A stretch of 64,000 nt of DNA from LMUY01 sp964244585 (GTDB lineage Bacteria > Pseudomonadota > Alphaproteobacteria > Acetobacterales > Acetobacteraceae): NCBI GenBank assembly GCA_964244585.1, contig CAXTJM010000008.1, positions 62,001 through 126,000 of the forward strand. The letters run 5' to 3'. Below the pieces are notes generated by a model. That model was given only the letters and a program-made list of their open reading frames with translations. It was not told the origin of the DNA and did not search any database. Made by a program: the position numbers and the translations under genes. Position 1 is the first letter of the stretch. Each line of letters begins with the position of its first letter. Below are positions 8,183 to 17,924 of the stretch, piece by piece.

Positions 8183-10243
8183 TCAACCGGCACCCAGCGT
8201 TTCCAGGGCGGCGCGGCGGTCGAACAGGCGCAGCAGAAGCCGGGCCGCCTGGCCGCGCCCGCTCTCGAGCCGCGGGTCGCGGTCCAGCAGCAAGGCCGCG
8301 TCCTGGTTGGCCATCCGCAACATGCCATCCTGCGCCTCCGGATCGGACAGGCGAAAGCCGGGCAGGCCGGATTGCCGTTTGCCCAGCAGGTCGCCGCCGC
8401 CGCGCAGGCGGAAATCCTCGTCGGCGATGGTGAAGCCATCCTCGGTGTCCCGCAGCAAGGTCATGCGGCGGCGGCCCGTCTCCGTCAGCCCGTCCTCGTG
8501 CAGCAGGAGGCAGTAGCTTTGGGCGGCGCCGCGCCCGACGCGACCGCGCAGTTGATGGAGCTGCGCCAGGCCGAAGCGGTCGGCGTGTTCGACCACCATC
8601 ACGCTGGCGCCGGGCACGTCCACGCCCACCTCGATCACCGTCGTCGCGACCAGCAGAGCGGTCTGCCCGGCGGCGAAGGCCGCCAACGCGGCATCCCGCA
8701 CCGCACTGTCCTGTTGCCCGTGCGCCAGGCCGACCCGCGCGCCGAACCGGCCGCGCAGGTCGGCGAACCGGGCCTCCGCCGCGGCCAGGTCGCTCACCAG
8801 GCTGTCGGAGACCATCGGACACACCCAATACACCTGCTCGCCCCGGTCCAAGGCGCGGCCGATGCCCTCGATCACGCCGTCTAACGTGGCGAGCGAATGC
8901 AGCGTGGTGCGGATCGGCTGGCGGCCAGCGGGCTTTTCGGTCAGCCGGCTCACCTCCATTTCCCCCCACTGCGTCAGCAGCAGGGTGCGGGGAATCGGCG
9001 TCGCGGTCATCACCAGCAGGTCGGTGCGCTCGCCCTTGCCGCCCAGCAGCAGCCGCTGCTCCACTCCGAAGCGGTGCTGCTCGTCGATCACGGCCAGGCC
9101 GAGGTCTCTGAACTCCACTGCCTCCTGGAACAGCGCGTGGGTGCCGACCACGATCGGCAGCCGGCCATTGTTCAGTTGCAGCAACAGGTTGCGCCGCGCC
9201 GCGCCGGTGACCGAACCGGTGAGCAGGCCGACCGGGCAGGGCGCCAGCCGGGACAGGGTGCGCAAATGCTGCTTCGCCAGCACCTCCGTCGGCGCCATCA
9301 GCGCGGCCTGGGTGCCGGACTCCACCGCGCCCAGCATGGCCAGCAACGCCACCAGCGTCTTGCCCGAGCCGACATCGCCCTGCAGCAGTCGCAACATGCG
9401 GCGAGGCGCGGCCATGTCGCCATCGATCTCGGCCAGCGCATGCGCCTGTGACAGGGTGGGGGTGAAGCCGAAGCGCCGTAAAGCCTCTTCCCGCATCTCG
9501 CCGGTGGCCAGCAAGGCGCGGCCGGGGCGGCGCTTCTCGCGCGCCTTCATCCAGGCCATGGCAAGCTGGTGCGCGAGCATCTCGTCATAGCCGAGCCGGG
9601 CCCGGTGCTGCGGCGTCGGCGGCTCCGCCGGGCATTGCAGGCCGAGCAGGGCCTCGCGGAAGGATGGCCAACGCTCCCGCCGCAACAACGCGGCATCGTG
9701 CCATTCCGGCAGGTCGCGGACGCGGCTGGCGGCAGCCCGCATGGCCACGCGCAGCTCCCGCATGGAAAGCCGCGCCGTCATCGGCCAGACCGGGTCGACC
9801 GGGGGGATCAATGCCTCGTCCTCCGGCGCCACGGCATAGGCCGGGTCTCGCATGGAAAGCCGGCTGCCGAATGCCTCGACCCGGCCATTCACGAGGTAGG
9901 ATGCGCCGTTGCGCGCGCGCAGGAGGTGCGCCAGCCGGTGCTTGTCCCAGATGGCGACCTCGGCAAAGGCGGTACCGTCCGTCACCCGCACCCGATGGGG
10001 ATGGCTGGCCTTGCTGGCGGGCTCGTGGCCGGCGACCTCCACCTGCCAGGTCACGATCTGGCCCGCCACGCTGTCGCGCACGGCCGCGCGGCTGCGGCGA
10101 TCGATGAAGCTGTCGGGCAGGTGGAACAGCAGGTCGCGCACGCGCGGGCCGCCGGTCAGCCGCCCCAGTTTCTCGGCCGTCGCCGGGCCGACGCCGCGCA
10201 GATCGGACACGGGGGCGAGGAGGGGGGCAAGCGGATCGTCCAC
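8183..10243 (-). CDS. recG: ATP-dependent DNA helicase RecG
   Basis: 686 residues, normal length. The N-terminal wedge/OB region (about 1-250) is followed by helicase motifs: GDVGSGKT Walker A at 289-296, the DEQH box in VIDEQHRFGV, and motif III MTATPIPRT. The second RecA-like domain contains VEVGVDVPGA and QLRGRVGRG. RecG remodels stalled replication forks and Holliday junctions. It diverges from sdhE-mfd across 184 nt, a grouping common in this order, and so sits next to another repair translocase. Confidence 0.97.
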   Translation of the reverse strand: MDDPLAPLLAPVSDLRGVGPATAEKLGRLTGGPRVRDLLFHLPDSFIDRRSRAAVRDSVAGQIVTWQVEVAGHEPASKASHPHRVRVTDGTAFAEVAIWDKHRLAHLLRARNGASYLVNGRVEAFGSRLSMRDPAYAVAPEDEALIPPVDPVWPMTARLSMRELRVAMRAAASRVRDLPEWHDAALLRRERWPSFREALLGLQCPAEPPTPQHRARLGYDEMLAHQLAMAWMKAREKRRPGRALLATGEMREEALRRFGFTPTLSQAHALAEIDGDMAAPRRMLRLLQGDVGSGKTLVALLAMLGAVESGTQAALMAPTEVLAKQHLRTLSRLAPCPVGLLTGSVTGAARRNLLLQLNNGRLPIVVGTHALFQEAVEFRDLGLAVIDEQHRFGVEQRLLLGGKGERTDLLVMTATPIPRTLLLTQWGEMEVSRLTEKPAGRQPIRTTLHSLATLDGVIEGIGRALDRGEQVYWVCPMVSDSLVSDLAAAEARFADLRGRFGARVGLAHGQQDSAVRDAALAAFAAGQTALLVATTVIEVGVDVPGASVMVVEHADRFGLAQLHQLRGRVGRGAAQSYCLLLHEDGLTETGRRRMTLLRDTEDGFTIADEDFRLRGGGDLLGKRQSGLPGFRLSDPEAQDGMLRMANQDAALLLDRDPRLESGRGQAARLLLRLFDRRAALETLGAG

Positions 10244-10427
10244 GGCGGCTCATACCCAGCGTCCCGGACGGTGGCTAGACGCGATCGTTCGGTGCCGCTC
10301 GACCTCGGGCGTGGATCGCCCTCGCAAGCCGAGTCATCCTCGTGACCGTCGTGCGCCGCCGCGTCGGGAAACGGGATGGAACCAGACCCGCTGACACCAC
10401 GCCCGTGCGCCGCTATATGCACCCGCA

Positions 10428-10688
10428 ATGACCAAGCCTGATCCGCGACGCCGTCGCATCCTGTTCCGCGCCACGCATCGCGGCACGCAAGAGACCGACC
10501 GCCTCATCGGCGGCTACGTCGCTCCCCGGCTGATGGACTTCACCGACACCGAGCTCGATGCGGTCGAGGCAATGATGGAGTTGCCGGATCCCGATCTGGC
10601 GGACTGGCTGATGGGCCGGCTGCCGATCCCACCTGGGCCGCACGCGCCGTTGCTGCACGCGATGCGTGCCGCGGTGACGGCGCGATGA
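10428..10688 (+). CDS. sdhE: FAD assembly factor SdhE (succinate dehydrogenase assembly factor 2 family)
   Basis: 86 residues, the right size for the family. The conserved motif RGTQE (residues 18-22, in ATHRGTQETDRLI) matches the RGxxE signature that is needed for covalent attachment of FAD to the flavoprotein subunit of succinate dehydrogenase. The helical remainder, with DFTDTELDAVEAMMELPDPD, also fits. The stop overlaps the mfd start as ATGA, so the two are translationally coupled. The function in FAD attachment is established for homologues, not shown here. Confidence 0.92.
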   Translation: MTKPDPRRRRILFRATHRGTQETDRLIGGYVAPRLMDFTDTELDAVEAMMELPDPDLADWLMGRLPIPPGPHAPLLHAMRAAVTAR

Positions 10689-13600
10689 GCGCGGTGACCA
10701 TCTATGGCGTGCCGGACGGCTACGACGCGCTGCTGCTCGCCCGCCGCCGGGCGGAGCATGCCGGTTCCGTGCTGCATGCCACGCGGGACGACAGCCGCAT
10801 GGCCCGGCTGCACGAGGCACTCGCCTTCTTCGCGCCGGAGGTGGAGGTGCTGCGGTTCCCCGCCTGGGACTGCCTGCCGTACGACCGGGTGTCGCCCAAC
10901 CCGGCGATCGTCTCCGAGCGGATCGCCTGCCTCGCCCGCCTGCTGGAGCCGTCCGGCCGGCCGCGCATCGTGCTCACCACGGTCAACGCGCTGGTGCAGC
11001 GCGTGCCGCCCCGCACGGTGTTCCGCGGCGCCAGCCTCACCGTGCGGACCGGCGGCTCGATCACGTCCGGGGCGCTGACCGGCTTCCTGGAAGCCAACGG
11101 CTACGGCCGGGCCGACACGGTGATGGAGCCGGGAGAGTACGCGCTGCGCGGCGGCATCGTGGACATCTTTCCGGCCGGCGAACCCGACCCCGTGCGGCTG
11201 GACCTGTTCGGCGAGGAGGTGGAGAGCATCCGTCGCTTCGATGCCAGCACCCAGCGCTCGACCGACAAGCTGGAGCGGTTGGAGTTGCGGCCCGTGTCGG
11301 AGATCGCGCTCGACCCCGCCAGCATCAGCCGGTTCCGCGAGCGCTGGCGGGACATGTTCGGCCCCGACGCAGCGAAAGACCCGATCTACCAATCGGTTTC
11401 GGATGGGCGGCGCCATCCGGGCATGGAGCATTGGGCGCCCTTGTTCCATGCCACGATGGAAAACCTGCTGGACTATCTGCCGAATGCGGCGGTCAGCTTC
11501 GACGCGCTGTCCGACGACGTGTTGGCCGCGCGGTTCGAGATGATCGCGGACCATTTCGACGCCCGCAAGGCCGTTCCGCGCGACGGCGAGGTGCCGTACC
11601 GGCCGCTGCCGCCAGGCCAGTTGTACCTGGACCGTGCCGAGTGGGACGAGATGCTGTCCATGGGGCCGCTGTTCCAGTTCAGCCCCTACGGCAAGGCGGA
11701 CGGCGCGCAGGGCATCGACGCGGGCGGGCGGCCCGGCGCGTTGTTCACTCAGGCCGGCGCCCACGCCAGTGGCGACGTGTTCAAGCAATTGGCGGATCAA
11801 TCCGCCACCTGGGCGCGGGACCGCCGCCGCTGCGTGGTCGCCGCCTGGACTCGTGGCTCGCGGGAGCGCCTTGCCAACCTGCTGCGCGAGAACGGGCTGA
11901 AGGCCCATGTGGCGGAGAGCTGGCAGAAGGTCCGCGTGGCGCCGCGCGACCACGTCGTGCTGGTGACGCTCGGCGTCGAACGCGGCTTCGTCGCCGACGA
12001 GTTGGGGGTGGTCGGCGAGCAGGATCTGCTGGGCGAGCGCATCAGCCGTCCGCCGCGCCGCCGCAAGCGGGCCGACCAGTTCATCGCCGAGGCCACGGAA
12101 ATCGCCGAGGGCGACCTGGTGGTGCACCAGGACCACGGCATCGGCCGCTATGACGGGCTGGTGACGCTGCAGGTGAGCGGCGCGCGGCATGACTGCCTCC
12201 GGCTGCTGTATGACGGCGACGACAAGCTGTTCCTGCCGGTCGAGAATATCGAGGTGCTGAGCCGCTTCGGCGCGGAAGGCGGCGCCACGCTGGACAAGTT
12301 GGGCGGCGCGTCCTGGCAGAACCGCAAGGCGCGCATGAAGCAGCGCATCCGCGACATGGCGGGCGAGCTGATCCGGACTGCGGCGCAGCGCCGGGTACGG
12401 GAGGCCAGCAGCCTGGCGCCGCAGGAGGGCGCGTGGGACGAGTTCTGCGCCCGCTTCCCGTTCGCGGAGACCGAGGACCAGGCGCGCGCGATCGCCGACG
12501 TGCTGGAGGACCTGGCGGCCGGACGGCCGATGGACCGGCTGATCTGCGGCGACGTGGGCTTCGGCAAGACCGAGGTCGCCCTGCGCGCCGCCTACGTGGC
12601 CGCGATGAGCGGGGCGCAGGTGGCGGTGGTGGTGCCCACAACCCTTCTGGCCCGGCAGCATTTCCGCACCTTCACCAAGCGGTTCGAGGGCTTGCCGGTG
12701 AAGATCGGCCAGCTTAGCCGCATGGTCGCCGTCAAGGACATGGCGGACACCAAGCGCGGCATGGCCGACGGCAGCATGACCATCGTCGTTGGCACCCACG
12801 CCCTGTTGGCGAAGGGGATCGAGTTCGCCGATCTCGGGCTGCTGATCGTGGATGAGGAGCAGCATTTCGGCGTGTCCCACAAGGAGAAGCTGAAGGCGCT
12901 GAAGGCCGACGTGCACGTGCTGACCCTGTCGGCCACGCCGATCCCGCGCACGCTGCAACTGGCGCTGACCGGGGTGCGGGAGATGAGCCTGATCGCCACC
13001 CCGCCGGTGGACCGGCTGGCCGTGCGCACCTTCATCATGCCGTTCGACGGCGTGGTGGCGCGGGAGGCGATCCAGCGGGAGCGCTTCCGTGGCGGCCAGG
13101 TGTTCTGCGTGGTCCCGCGGGTGGAGGATCTGGGCCGCATGGCGGAGCGGCTGCGCGAGATCGTGCCAGAGGCCCGCATGGTCGAGGCGCATGGGCGGTT
13201 GGCGCCGACCGAGCTGGAACGGGTGATGACCGAGTTCGGCGACGGCAAGTACGACATCCTGCTGTCCACCAACATTGTGGAAAGCGGGCTGGACATGCCG
13301 GCCGTCAACACGCTGATCATCTACCGCGCCGACATGTTCGGCCTGGGGCAGCTGTACCAGCTGCGCGGCCGGGTGGGACGCGGCAAGCAGCGCGGCTATG
13401 CCTACCTGACGTGGCCCGCATCGCACCGGCTGTCGGCCGCGGCCGAGAAGCGGCTGAGCGTGATGCAGACGCTTGACCAATTGGGCGCGGGCTTCACGCT
13501 TGCCTCGCACGACCTGGACATCCGCGGCGCAGGCAACCTGCTCGGGGACGAGCAGAGCGGCCATATCCGCGAGGTCGGCATCGAGCTGTACCAGCAGATG

Positions 13601-14122
13601 CTGGAAGACGCGGTGGGTGAGTTGCGCACCGAACGCGGCCGGCGCAAGGCGGATGACCGGGATTGGACACCGAACATCTCGCTGGGCCTGCCGGTGCTGA
13701 TCCCGGAGGCCTATGTGCGGGATCTGCCGGTCAGGTTGGGGCTGTATCGCCGCATCGGCACGCTGGCCTCCGACGGCGAGAGCGAGGCGATGGCGGCGGA
13801 ACTGGTCGATCGGTTCGGCGCGCTTCCGGGGGAGGTGGACAACCTGCTGCAGGTCATGGCGCTGAAGCGGGCTTGCCGCGAGGCGGGTGTGGAAAAGCTG
13901 GAAGCCGGTCCGAAGGGCATGGTGCTGCAGTTCCGCGGCAACGCGTTCAGCAATCCCAGCGGGCTGGTGGCATGGCTCGGCACGCAGAAGGGCGCGGTCC
14001 GGCTACGTCCCGACCACAAGCTGGCGATCAGCCGGGAGATGGCCGTGGACGAGCGGATCAAGACCGCGCGGGACACGTTGCGCGGGCTTAACCGCGTCGC
14101 CAGTCAGGCCAAGGCCGCCTGA
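10685..14122 (+). CDS. mfd: Transcription-repair coupling factor Mfd
   Basis: 1145 residues, full length. N-terminal UvrB-like modules occupy roughly the first 450 residues, then the RNA-polymerase-binding CarD-like domain (EGDLVVHQDHGIGRYDGL), then the translocase with GDVGFGKTE Walker A near 622-630, the DEEQHFGV motif II and LSATPIPRTL motif III, and the C-terminal TRCF domain (ISLGLPVLIPEAYV). Mfd pushes stalled RNA polymerase off lesions and recruits UvrA. It starts within the sdhE stop (ATGA). The next gene begins 7 nt after its stop. Confidence 0.98.
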   Translation: MSAVTIYGVPDGYDALLLARRRAEHAGSVLHATRDDSRMARLHEALAFFAPEVEVLRFPAWDCLPYDRVSPNPAIVSERIACLARLLEPSGRPRIVLTTVNALVQRVPPRTVFRGASLTVRTGGSITSGALTGFLEANGYGRADTVMEPGEYALRGGIVDIFPAGEPDPVRLDLFGEEVESIRRFDASTQRSTDKLERLELRPVSEIALDPASISRFRERWRDMFGPDAAKDPIYQSVSDGRRHPGMEHWAPLFHATMENLLDYLPNAAVSFDALSDDVLAARFEMIADHFDARKAVPRDGEVPYRPLPPGQLYLDRAEWDEMLSMGPLFQFSPYGKADGAQGIDAGGRPGALFTQAGAHASGDVFKQLADQSATWARDRRRCVVAAWTRGSRERLANLLRENGLKAHVAESWQKVRVAPRDHVVLVTLGVERGFVADELGVVGEQDLLGERISRPPRRRKRADQFIAEATEIAEGDLVVHQDHGIGRYDGLVTLQVSGARHDCLRLLYDGDDKLFLPVENIEVLSRFGAEGGATLDKLGGASWQNRKARMKQRIRDMAGELIRTAAQRRVREASSLAPQEGAWDEFCARFPFAETEDQARAIADVLEDLAAGRPMDRLICGDVGFGKTEVALRAAYVAAMSGAQVAVVVPTTLLARQHFRTFTKRFEGLPVKIGQLSRMVAVKDMADTKRGMADGSMTIVVGTHALLAKGIEFADLGLLIVDEEQHFGVSHKEKLKALKADVHVLTLSATPIPRTLQLALTGVREMSLIATPPVDRLAVRTFIMPFDGVVAREAIQRERFRGGQVFCVVPRVEDLGRMAERLREIVPEARMVEAHGRLAPTELERVMTEFGDGKYDILLSTNIVESGLDMPAVNTLIIYRADMFGLGQLYQLRGRVGRGKQRGYAYLTWPASHRLSAAAEKRLSVMQTLDQLGAGFTLASHDLDIRGAGNLLGDEQSGHIREVGIELYQQMLEDAVGELRTERGRRKADDRDWTPNISLGLPVLIPEAYVRDLPVRLGLYRRIGTLASDGESEAMAAELVDRFGALPGEVDNLLQVMALKRACREAGVEKLEAGPKGMVLQFRGNAFSNPSGLVAWLGTQKGAVRLRPDHKLAISREMAVDERIKTARDTLRGLNRVASQAKAA

Positions 14123-14129
14123 CCGCGCG

Positions 14130-14498
14130 ATGCTGGTCTGGTCGGCGTGGCTGCTGGGCGCCGGCGTGCTGCTCGGCCTCGTCCTCGTGATCCTGTCGCA
14201 GACCGTGACACCCGGACGGCAACCATGGTGGCCTGGCGCCTTGCATGCCGGCCTCGGCCTTGCTGCCTTCGTGTTCCTGCTCGTCGGTGGGCTGGATGCT
14301 AGCCCCCGCGAGGTCCAGCAGGGCACGGCATCGTTCGGGATCATCGCAGCGTGGCTGCTGGCCGCGGCACTCTGCCTCGGCAGCATACTCGCGATCGGGC
14401 GAATGCGGCGCCGGCCACCTTCGATGCTGGTGATCGGCATTCACGCGACGTTCGGCGTTGCAGGGCTCGTCCTGCTGGCGACGTACCTGTCGGCCTGA
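14130..14498 (+). CDS. Small four-helix membrane protein of unknown function
   Basis: 122 residues from the ATG at 14130, 7 nt after the mfd stop and probably in the same transcript. Four hydrophobic segments (about 1-22, 34-55, 70-92, 99-121) predict an almost wholly membrane-embedded protein, with short charged loops such as RMRRRPPS. No motif identifies a function. It ends only 4 nt from the stop of the convergent gene at 14503. It reads as a real gene because of its position, its frame and its regular spacing of helices. Confidence 0.65.
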   Translation: MLVWSAWLLGAGVLLGLVLVILSQTVTPGRQPWWPGALHAGLGLAAFVFLLVGGLDASPREVQQGTASFGIIAAWLLAAALCLGSILAIGRMRRRPPSMLVIGIHATFGVAGLVLLATYLSA

Positions 14499-14502
14499 CC
14501 GG

Positions 14503-16014
14503 CTACTTGCCCATCGCCCCAGCCATGGCCGAGAGATCCACGCCGTTCACGAGGATTTTCGCGCCGTTCACCGAGACCTGCCACACCGCCTGGTCGCCGG
14601 TACTGCGCGCTATCCCCTTGAGGAAGATGACCACCGGGACGCCGGGCGCCACCATCGGATCCGCCTGCATCTTGGTTATCAGCGCATCCAGGCCATGCGC
14701 AGTAAACTCGGCCTGGCCGGTGACGGTTTGCGGCCCGGTGGCGACGAACTTCCCGGTGCCCGACACGGTCGTTCCCACGACTGCGAGGTCGAGCTTGTCA
14801 AAGCCGACGTTGATGCCGCCTTTCGCGAACAGGCTCTGAATGTCCGGCACCGGCACGGTCGCGGGGTGCCCGGGCCGGGCCGGTGCGGTTGCGTCCATCG
14901 CCATCTTGGTCAATGCCGTCATGCTGACGTTGGACACGGTAGGATGGATGTCGAAATGCGTCGGCATGTAGGCGGCCAGGTTGGGCGGCAGGCCATTGAC
15001 CTTCAGGCCGTCCAGCGTGAAACCCATGTCGGCCGACAGCATGTCCTGCGGGGCGTCCGCGCTCACCGCGATCTCCACCTTGTCGAGCGAGCCGCCCGTG
15101 CCGGCGAAATCGTATTTTATTCCCTCCAGCGACTCGTCGATCTTGCTGCCGGTCAGCAATGCATGCCCGCGCGTGAGCAGGGTGCGTAGCACGGCCTTCT
15201 CGGCCGGCGTCGGGCCGTCCGTGTCGTCCGCGGGCGTGGCCTTGGACATTCGGCCGAGTTCGGCCAGCGCCTGGATGACGGGGATCAGCTGGTCATGCGC
15301 CAGGGCGGACACCGAACTCATGATGTGCAGGCGGTCGGCATCGAGCGAGAAGTTCGATCCGTCCGTCATGTCCGCCTTCAATGAGTAATTCGCCGCCACC
15401 CCGTCCATCAGGACGTTGACGTGCCCGGGATCGACCGGCTGCGTGCTCGATTGGGAGGTGAAGCGGCCGATATGGGTGGTGGACGGCGCCGACCCGCCCG
15501 TCTTGGTCACGTCCAGCGATGCCACGGTCCCGCCACTCGTCGTCGGCGTGCTGTAGGTGGGATCGAAGACGCCGTGGACATCCTGCTGGCCGAGCGTGAC
15601 ATGGTAGGTGGCGGTCTCGGCGTGCTTGCCATCCGGGCTGGGATCTTTTGCATCCGGCGCGTCGGCAACCATTTCGGTCGTGGTGAACGTGATGTCGGGC
15701 GGAAACTGCTGGTCATCGAGCGCCCATCGCGTGCCGTCGATCGCCCTGGCCTTTGCCGTGAAGGCGGCATCGGCGGGCTGCACCTTACCGAATTCGGCGA
15801 ACGGCACGCGGACCAGGAAGTGGTCGCCTTCCGGGCTCAACTGCACGGGCCTGGCCGGCAACGGGATGGTGCCGGCGGTGACCTGCTTCAGCCATGCGGT
15901 GATCTGCGTCTCAAGCGAGCGTGCCTGGTCCGCCGTCGGCGGAGTTTGCGCGAAGGCGCTGCCGCCAAAAGCCGCGAACAACGCGACGGCAGGCAACAGG
16001 AGGGAGCGCGGCAT
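14503..16014 (-). CDS. Secreted protein, possibly DUF2125-like
   Basis: 503 residues with a clear signal peptide (MPRSLLLPAVALFAAFGGSAFA). GAGG lies about 5 nt before the ATG. The mature protein is rich in Thr, Ser, Asp and Val with alternating hydrophobic residues, as in extended beta-structures, and has no cysteine or metal motif that I can see. Size, secretion and the repeated 'Val-x-Gly-x-Thr' strands resemble DUF2125-type alphaproteobacterial envelope proteins, but I cannot confirm this without a profile search. It converges with the membrane protein gene after mfd. Confidence 0.8.
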   Translation of the reverse strand: MPRSLLLPAVALFAAFGGSAFAQTPPTADQARSLETQITAWLKQVTAGTIPLPARPVQLSPEGDHFLVRVPFAEFGKVQPADAAFTAKARAIDGTRWALDDQQFPPDITFTTTEMVADAPDAKDPSPDGKHAETATYHVTLGQQDVHGVFDPTYSTPTTSGGTVASLDVTKTGGSAPSTTHIGRFTSQSSTQPVDPGHVNVLMDGVAANYSLKADMTDGSNFSLDADRLHIMSSVSALAHDQLIPVIQALAELGRMSKATPADDTDGPTPAEKAVLRTLLTRGHALLTGSKIDESLEGIKYDFAGTGGSLDKVEIAVSADAPQDMLSADMGFTLDGLKVNGLPPNLAAYMPTHFDIHPTVSNVSMTALTKMAMDATAPARPGHPATVPVPDIQSLFAKGGINVGFDKLDLAVVGTTVSGTGKFVATGPQTVTGQAEFTAHGLDALITKMQADPMVAPGVPVVIFLKGIARSTGDQAVWQVSVNGAKILVNGVDLSAMAGAMGK

Positions 16015-16210
16015 CGTGACCTCGTGGCGTTGTGCTATGAAGAGGATGACAGATCCGGCCCTGAGGTGGAACCCTCAGGCTGCCCGCACCGACGCCCAAT
16101 CCACGGTTGCCCGGTGCCGTCGACAACGACACGGCACCCCTCGCATACCAGTTCTTTGCAGAACGGCTTCCTCTAGGAACCCGACACGTCGCAGGCCTGT
16201 CGCAGCCCGG

Positions 16211-16606
16211 TCAGCGTGCCTTCCGAGCGGCGTAGCGCGCGTCGCGCGCAGCCTTCTGCTTGGCCGCAAGCGCCAGGGCACGGGCCTTGTAGTCCTGTTC
16301 GGCCGCAGCGATCTCGGCGGCCTTGCGGGCTTGCCGCGCTGCCTCCTCGGCGGCTTCGCGATCCTGCTGCTTCTTCAGTTCCGCCTTTTCGGCAGCGATC
16401 CGGGCAGCCTCGGCCTCCTGCGCCGCCTTCCGTTCGGCATTGCGGACTTCGCGTGCGGCGATGATTGCCTTCTGCGCTTCCAGCCGTTCGATGACGGCCG
16501 GATCATCGGGTCCGGGACGGGCTCGGAAGCGCTCCAGCATTGCCTCCCGGGCCTTGGCTGCTGAACTGAGGCGCTCACTGACGGTTTCATTCTTGCGTTG
16601 GTTCAT
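16211..16606 (-). CDS. Highly charged coiled-coil protein, DUF6481-like
   Basis: 131 residues, almost entirely Ala, Glu, Lys, Arg and Gln: a long continuous helix predicted from about residue 10 to the end, with the terminal block ARDARYAARKAR. The N-terminal part (SERLSSAAKAREAMLERFRA) and the tail match what I recall of the DUF6481 family of small alphaproteobacterial proteins. No signal peptide, so it should be cytoplasmic. Function is unknown; composition suggests nucleic-acid or protein binding, which is a guess. Confidence 0.78.
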   Translation of the reverse strand: MNQRKNETVSERLSSAAKAREAMLERFRARPGPDDPAVIERLEAQKAIIAAREVRNAERKAAQEAEAARIAAEKAELKKQQDREAAEEAARQARKAAEIAAAEQDYKARALALAAKQKAARDARYAARKAR

Positions 16607-16685
16607 GGCCGCCTTCTAGCCGGCCCGACCGCGCTTGGAAATGGCCACGAAGCTGCGGCAGCATTGCAATGGATGATGCCTCCGC

Positions 16686-16973
16686 TCAATTCCAGCCGCC
16701 GGGAACCCATCGATACTGCCCCTGCGTACCAACCCAATGGCCGAAGGTCCAGGCGGCACGGTGATCGCCGCGCGGCACGAACCGGCCCGCCTCGTAACGA
16801 TATGAGCCATCGAAATATGTCCAGTCGCCGGGCTGCCAGATCAACGCCTGGTCGCTGACCGGCGGCAACGGGATGGTCTCGGCCGGCAGCGGCGGTGGCG
16901 CCGGAAAGCCCGGCGCCCAGGCCGTGCAGCCGCCGAGCCCCAGGACCGCCGCCAGAACCAGGGTTACACGCAT
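16686..16973 (-). CDS. WxxGxW-type small lipoprotein
   Basis: 95 residues from the ATG at 16973, which has a perfect AGGAGG at 16981-16986, 7 nt upstream; an in-frame start at 16997 lies beyond that site and is rejected. Lipobox GLGGC near residue 15 predicts a lipoprotein. After a Pro-rich linker come aromatic/Gly repeats of the type W-x-P-G-x-W (WQPGDW, WVPGGW), resembling the YXWGXW/WxxGxW repeat proteins found in proteobacterial envelopes. No function is established. It lies downstream of the DMT transporter on the same strand. Confidence 0.78.
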   Translation of the reverse strand: MRVTLVLAAVLGLGGCTAWAPGFPAPPPLPAETIPLPPVSDQALIWQPGDWTYFDGSYRYEAGRFVPRGDHRAAWTFGHWVGTQGQYRWVPGGWN

Positions 16974-17030
16974 GCGGGATCCTCCTGTCCGCAGCACCGC
17001 TACAGCGGCGGCGCAGCGTGGGACAAGCCC

Positions 17031-17918
17031 CTACGCGGCGAGGATGCGCCGGGCCGGGGCCGGCCGGGTCGCCAGCCAGATGCCGAGTGCAACAGGGATG
17101 ACGCCCAGCAGATCGGCCGGGCTGACGGTTTCGCCCAGGACCAGCCACGACATCGCCAACCCGGTCGGCGGGATCAGGAAATGCAGCGCGCTGGCAGAGG
17201 AGGCGCTGCCGTTCCGCAGCAGCCAGAACCACAGCAGCAGGGCGCCGATCGACACCACGAGCACGCACCAGACCATCACCAGCCAAAAGCGCGGCCCATA
17301 CTCGATGAGCCTGGCATTCTCGAAAACCCCGCCCATCGCCAGCAGGAAGATCCCGGCCGAGCCCGTCTGCGCTCCGACGGCCACGGGGAGGGTGACGTCC
17401 GGTGCGAGCCACTTGAACGCCAGCGTGCCGGCGACCAGGCAGACGAGGGCGCCGACGATCAGCAGCACGCCGCGCGGATCCTCCGTCCCGCCCGCCAGGC
17501 GATGGCGGACCACGAACACGGCGCCGGCGAAGCCGAGCAGCAGGCCGAGCATCTTGCGCCAATGTAGCGGCTCACCCAGCAGCGGTGCGGCCACGGCGGC
17601 GATCAGGATCGGGTTGAGGCTGGCGATGATGGTGGCCAGCCCGGCGGAGACGCCGCTCATGCCCTGCCACGCCAGCCCCTGGTAGCCAGCCTGGTTGAGC
17701 AGGCCGAGCAGCGCCAAGGACCCCCACGGGATGGAACCGCGGAGCTGTCCGCGCCAGGCTGCGTAGCCCAGCAGCGCTGCCCCGGTGACCAGGAAGCGGA
17801 TGCCGCCGAACAGCAGCGGCGGCGCGGTGGTGATCGCGAGCTTGGCCGCGGTGAACCCGCTCGCCCAGGCGAGGCAGAACAGCAGCACGAGCGTGAGATA
17901 GATCACCCGGTTGCGCAT
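17031..17918 (-). CDS. DMT-superfamily transporter (EamA domain)
   Basis: 295 residues with about ten hydrophobic helices in two homologous halves, as in EamA/RhaT-type drug/metabolite transporters. The first half starts LVLLFCLAWASGFTAAKL, a typical EamA opening, and the second half ends SPADLLGVIPVALGIWLATR. Substrate is not predictable; family members export amino acids, nucleosides or other metabolites. It follows ispDF at only 6 nt on the same strand, so the two are likely co-transcribed. Confidence 0.9.
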   Translation of the reverse strand: MRNRVIYLTLVLLFCLAWASGFTAAKLAITTAPPLLFGGIRFLVTGAALLGYAAWRGQLRGSIPWGSLALLGLLNQAGYQGLAWQGMSGVSAGLATIIASLNPILIAAVAAPLLGEPLHWRKMLGLLLGFAGAVFVVRHRLAGGTEDPRGVLLIVGALVCLVAGTLAFKWLAPDVTLPVAVGAQTGSAGIFLLAMGGVFENARLIEYGPRFWLVMVWCVLVVSIGALLLWFWLLRNGSASSASALHFLIPPTGLAMSWLVLGETVSPADLLGVIPVALGIWLATRPAPARRILAA

Positions 17919-17924
17919 GATGCG

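Noticed and set aside
10514..13564. A 1016-codon open frame on the minus strand opposite mfd
   Set aside because: It is antisense to a gene with complete Mfd motifs, is rich in His/Arg/Gln/Ala as expected for a complementary frame in GC-rich DNA, and shows no domain.
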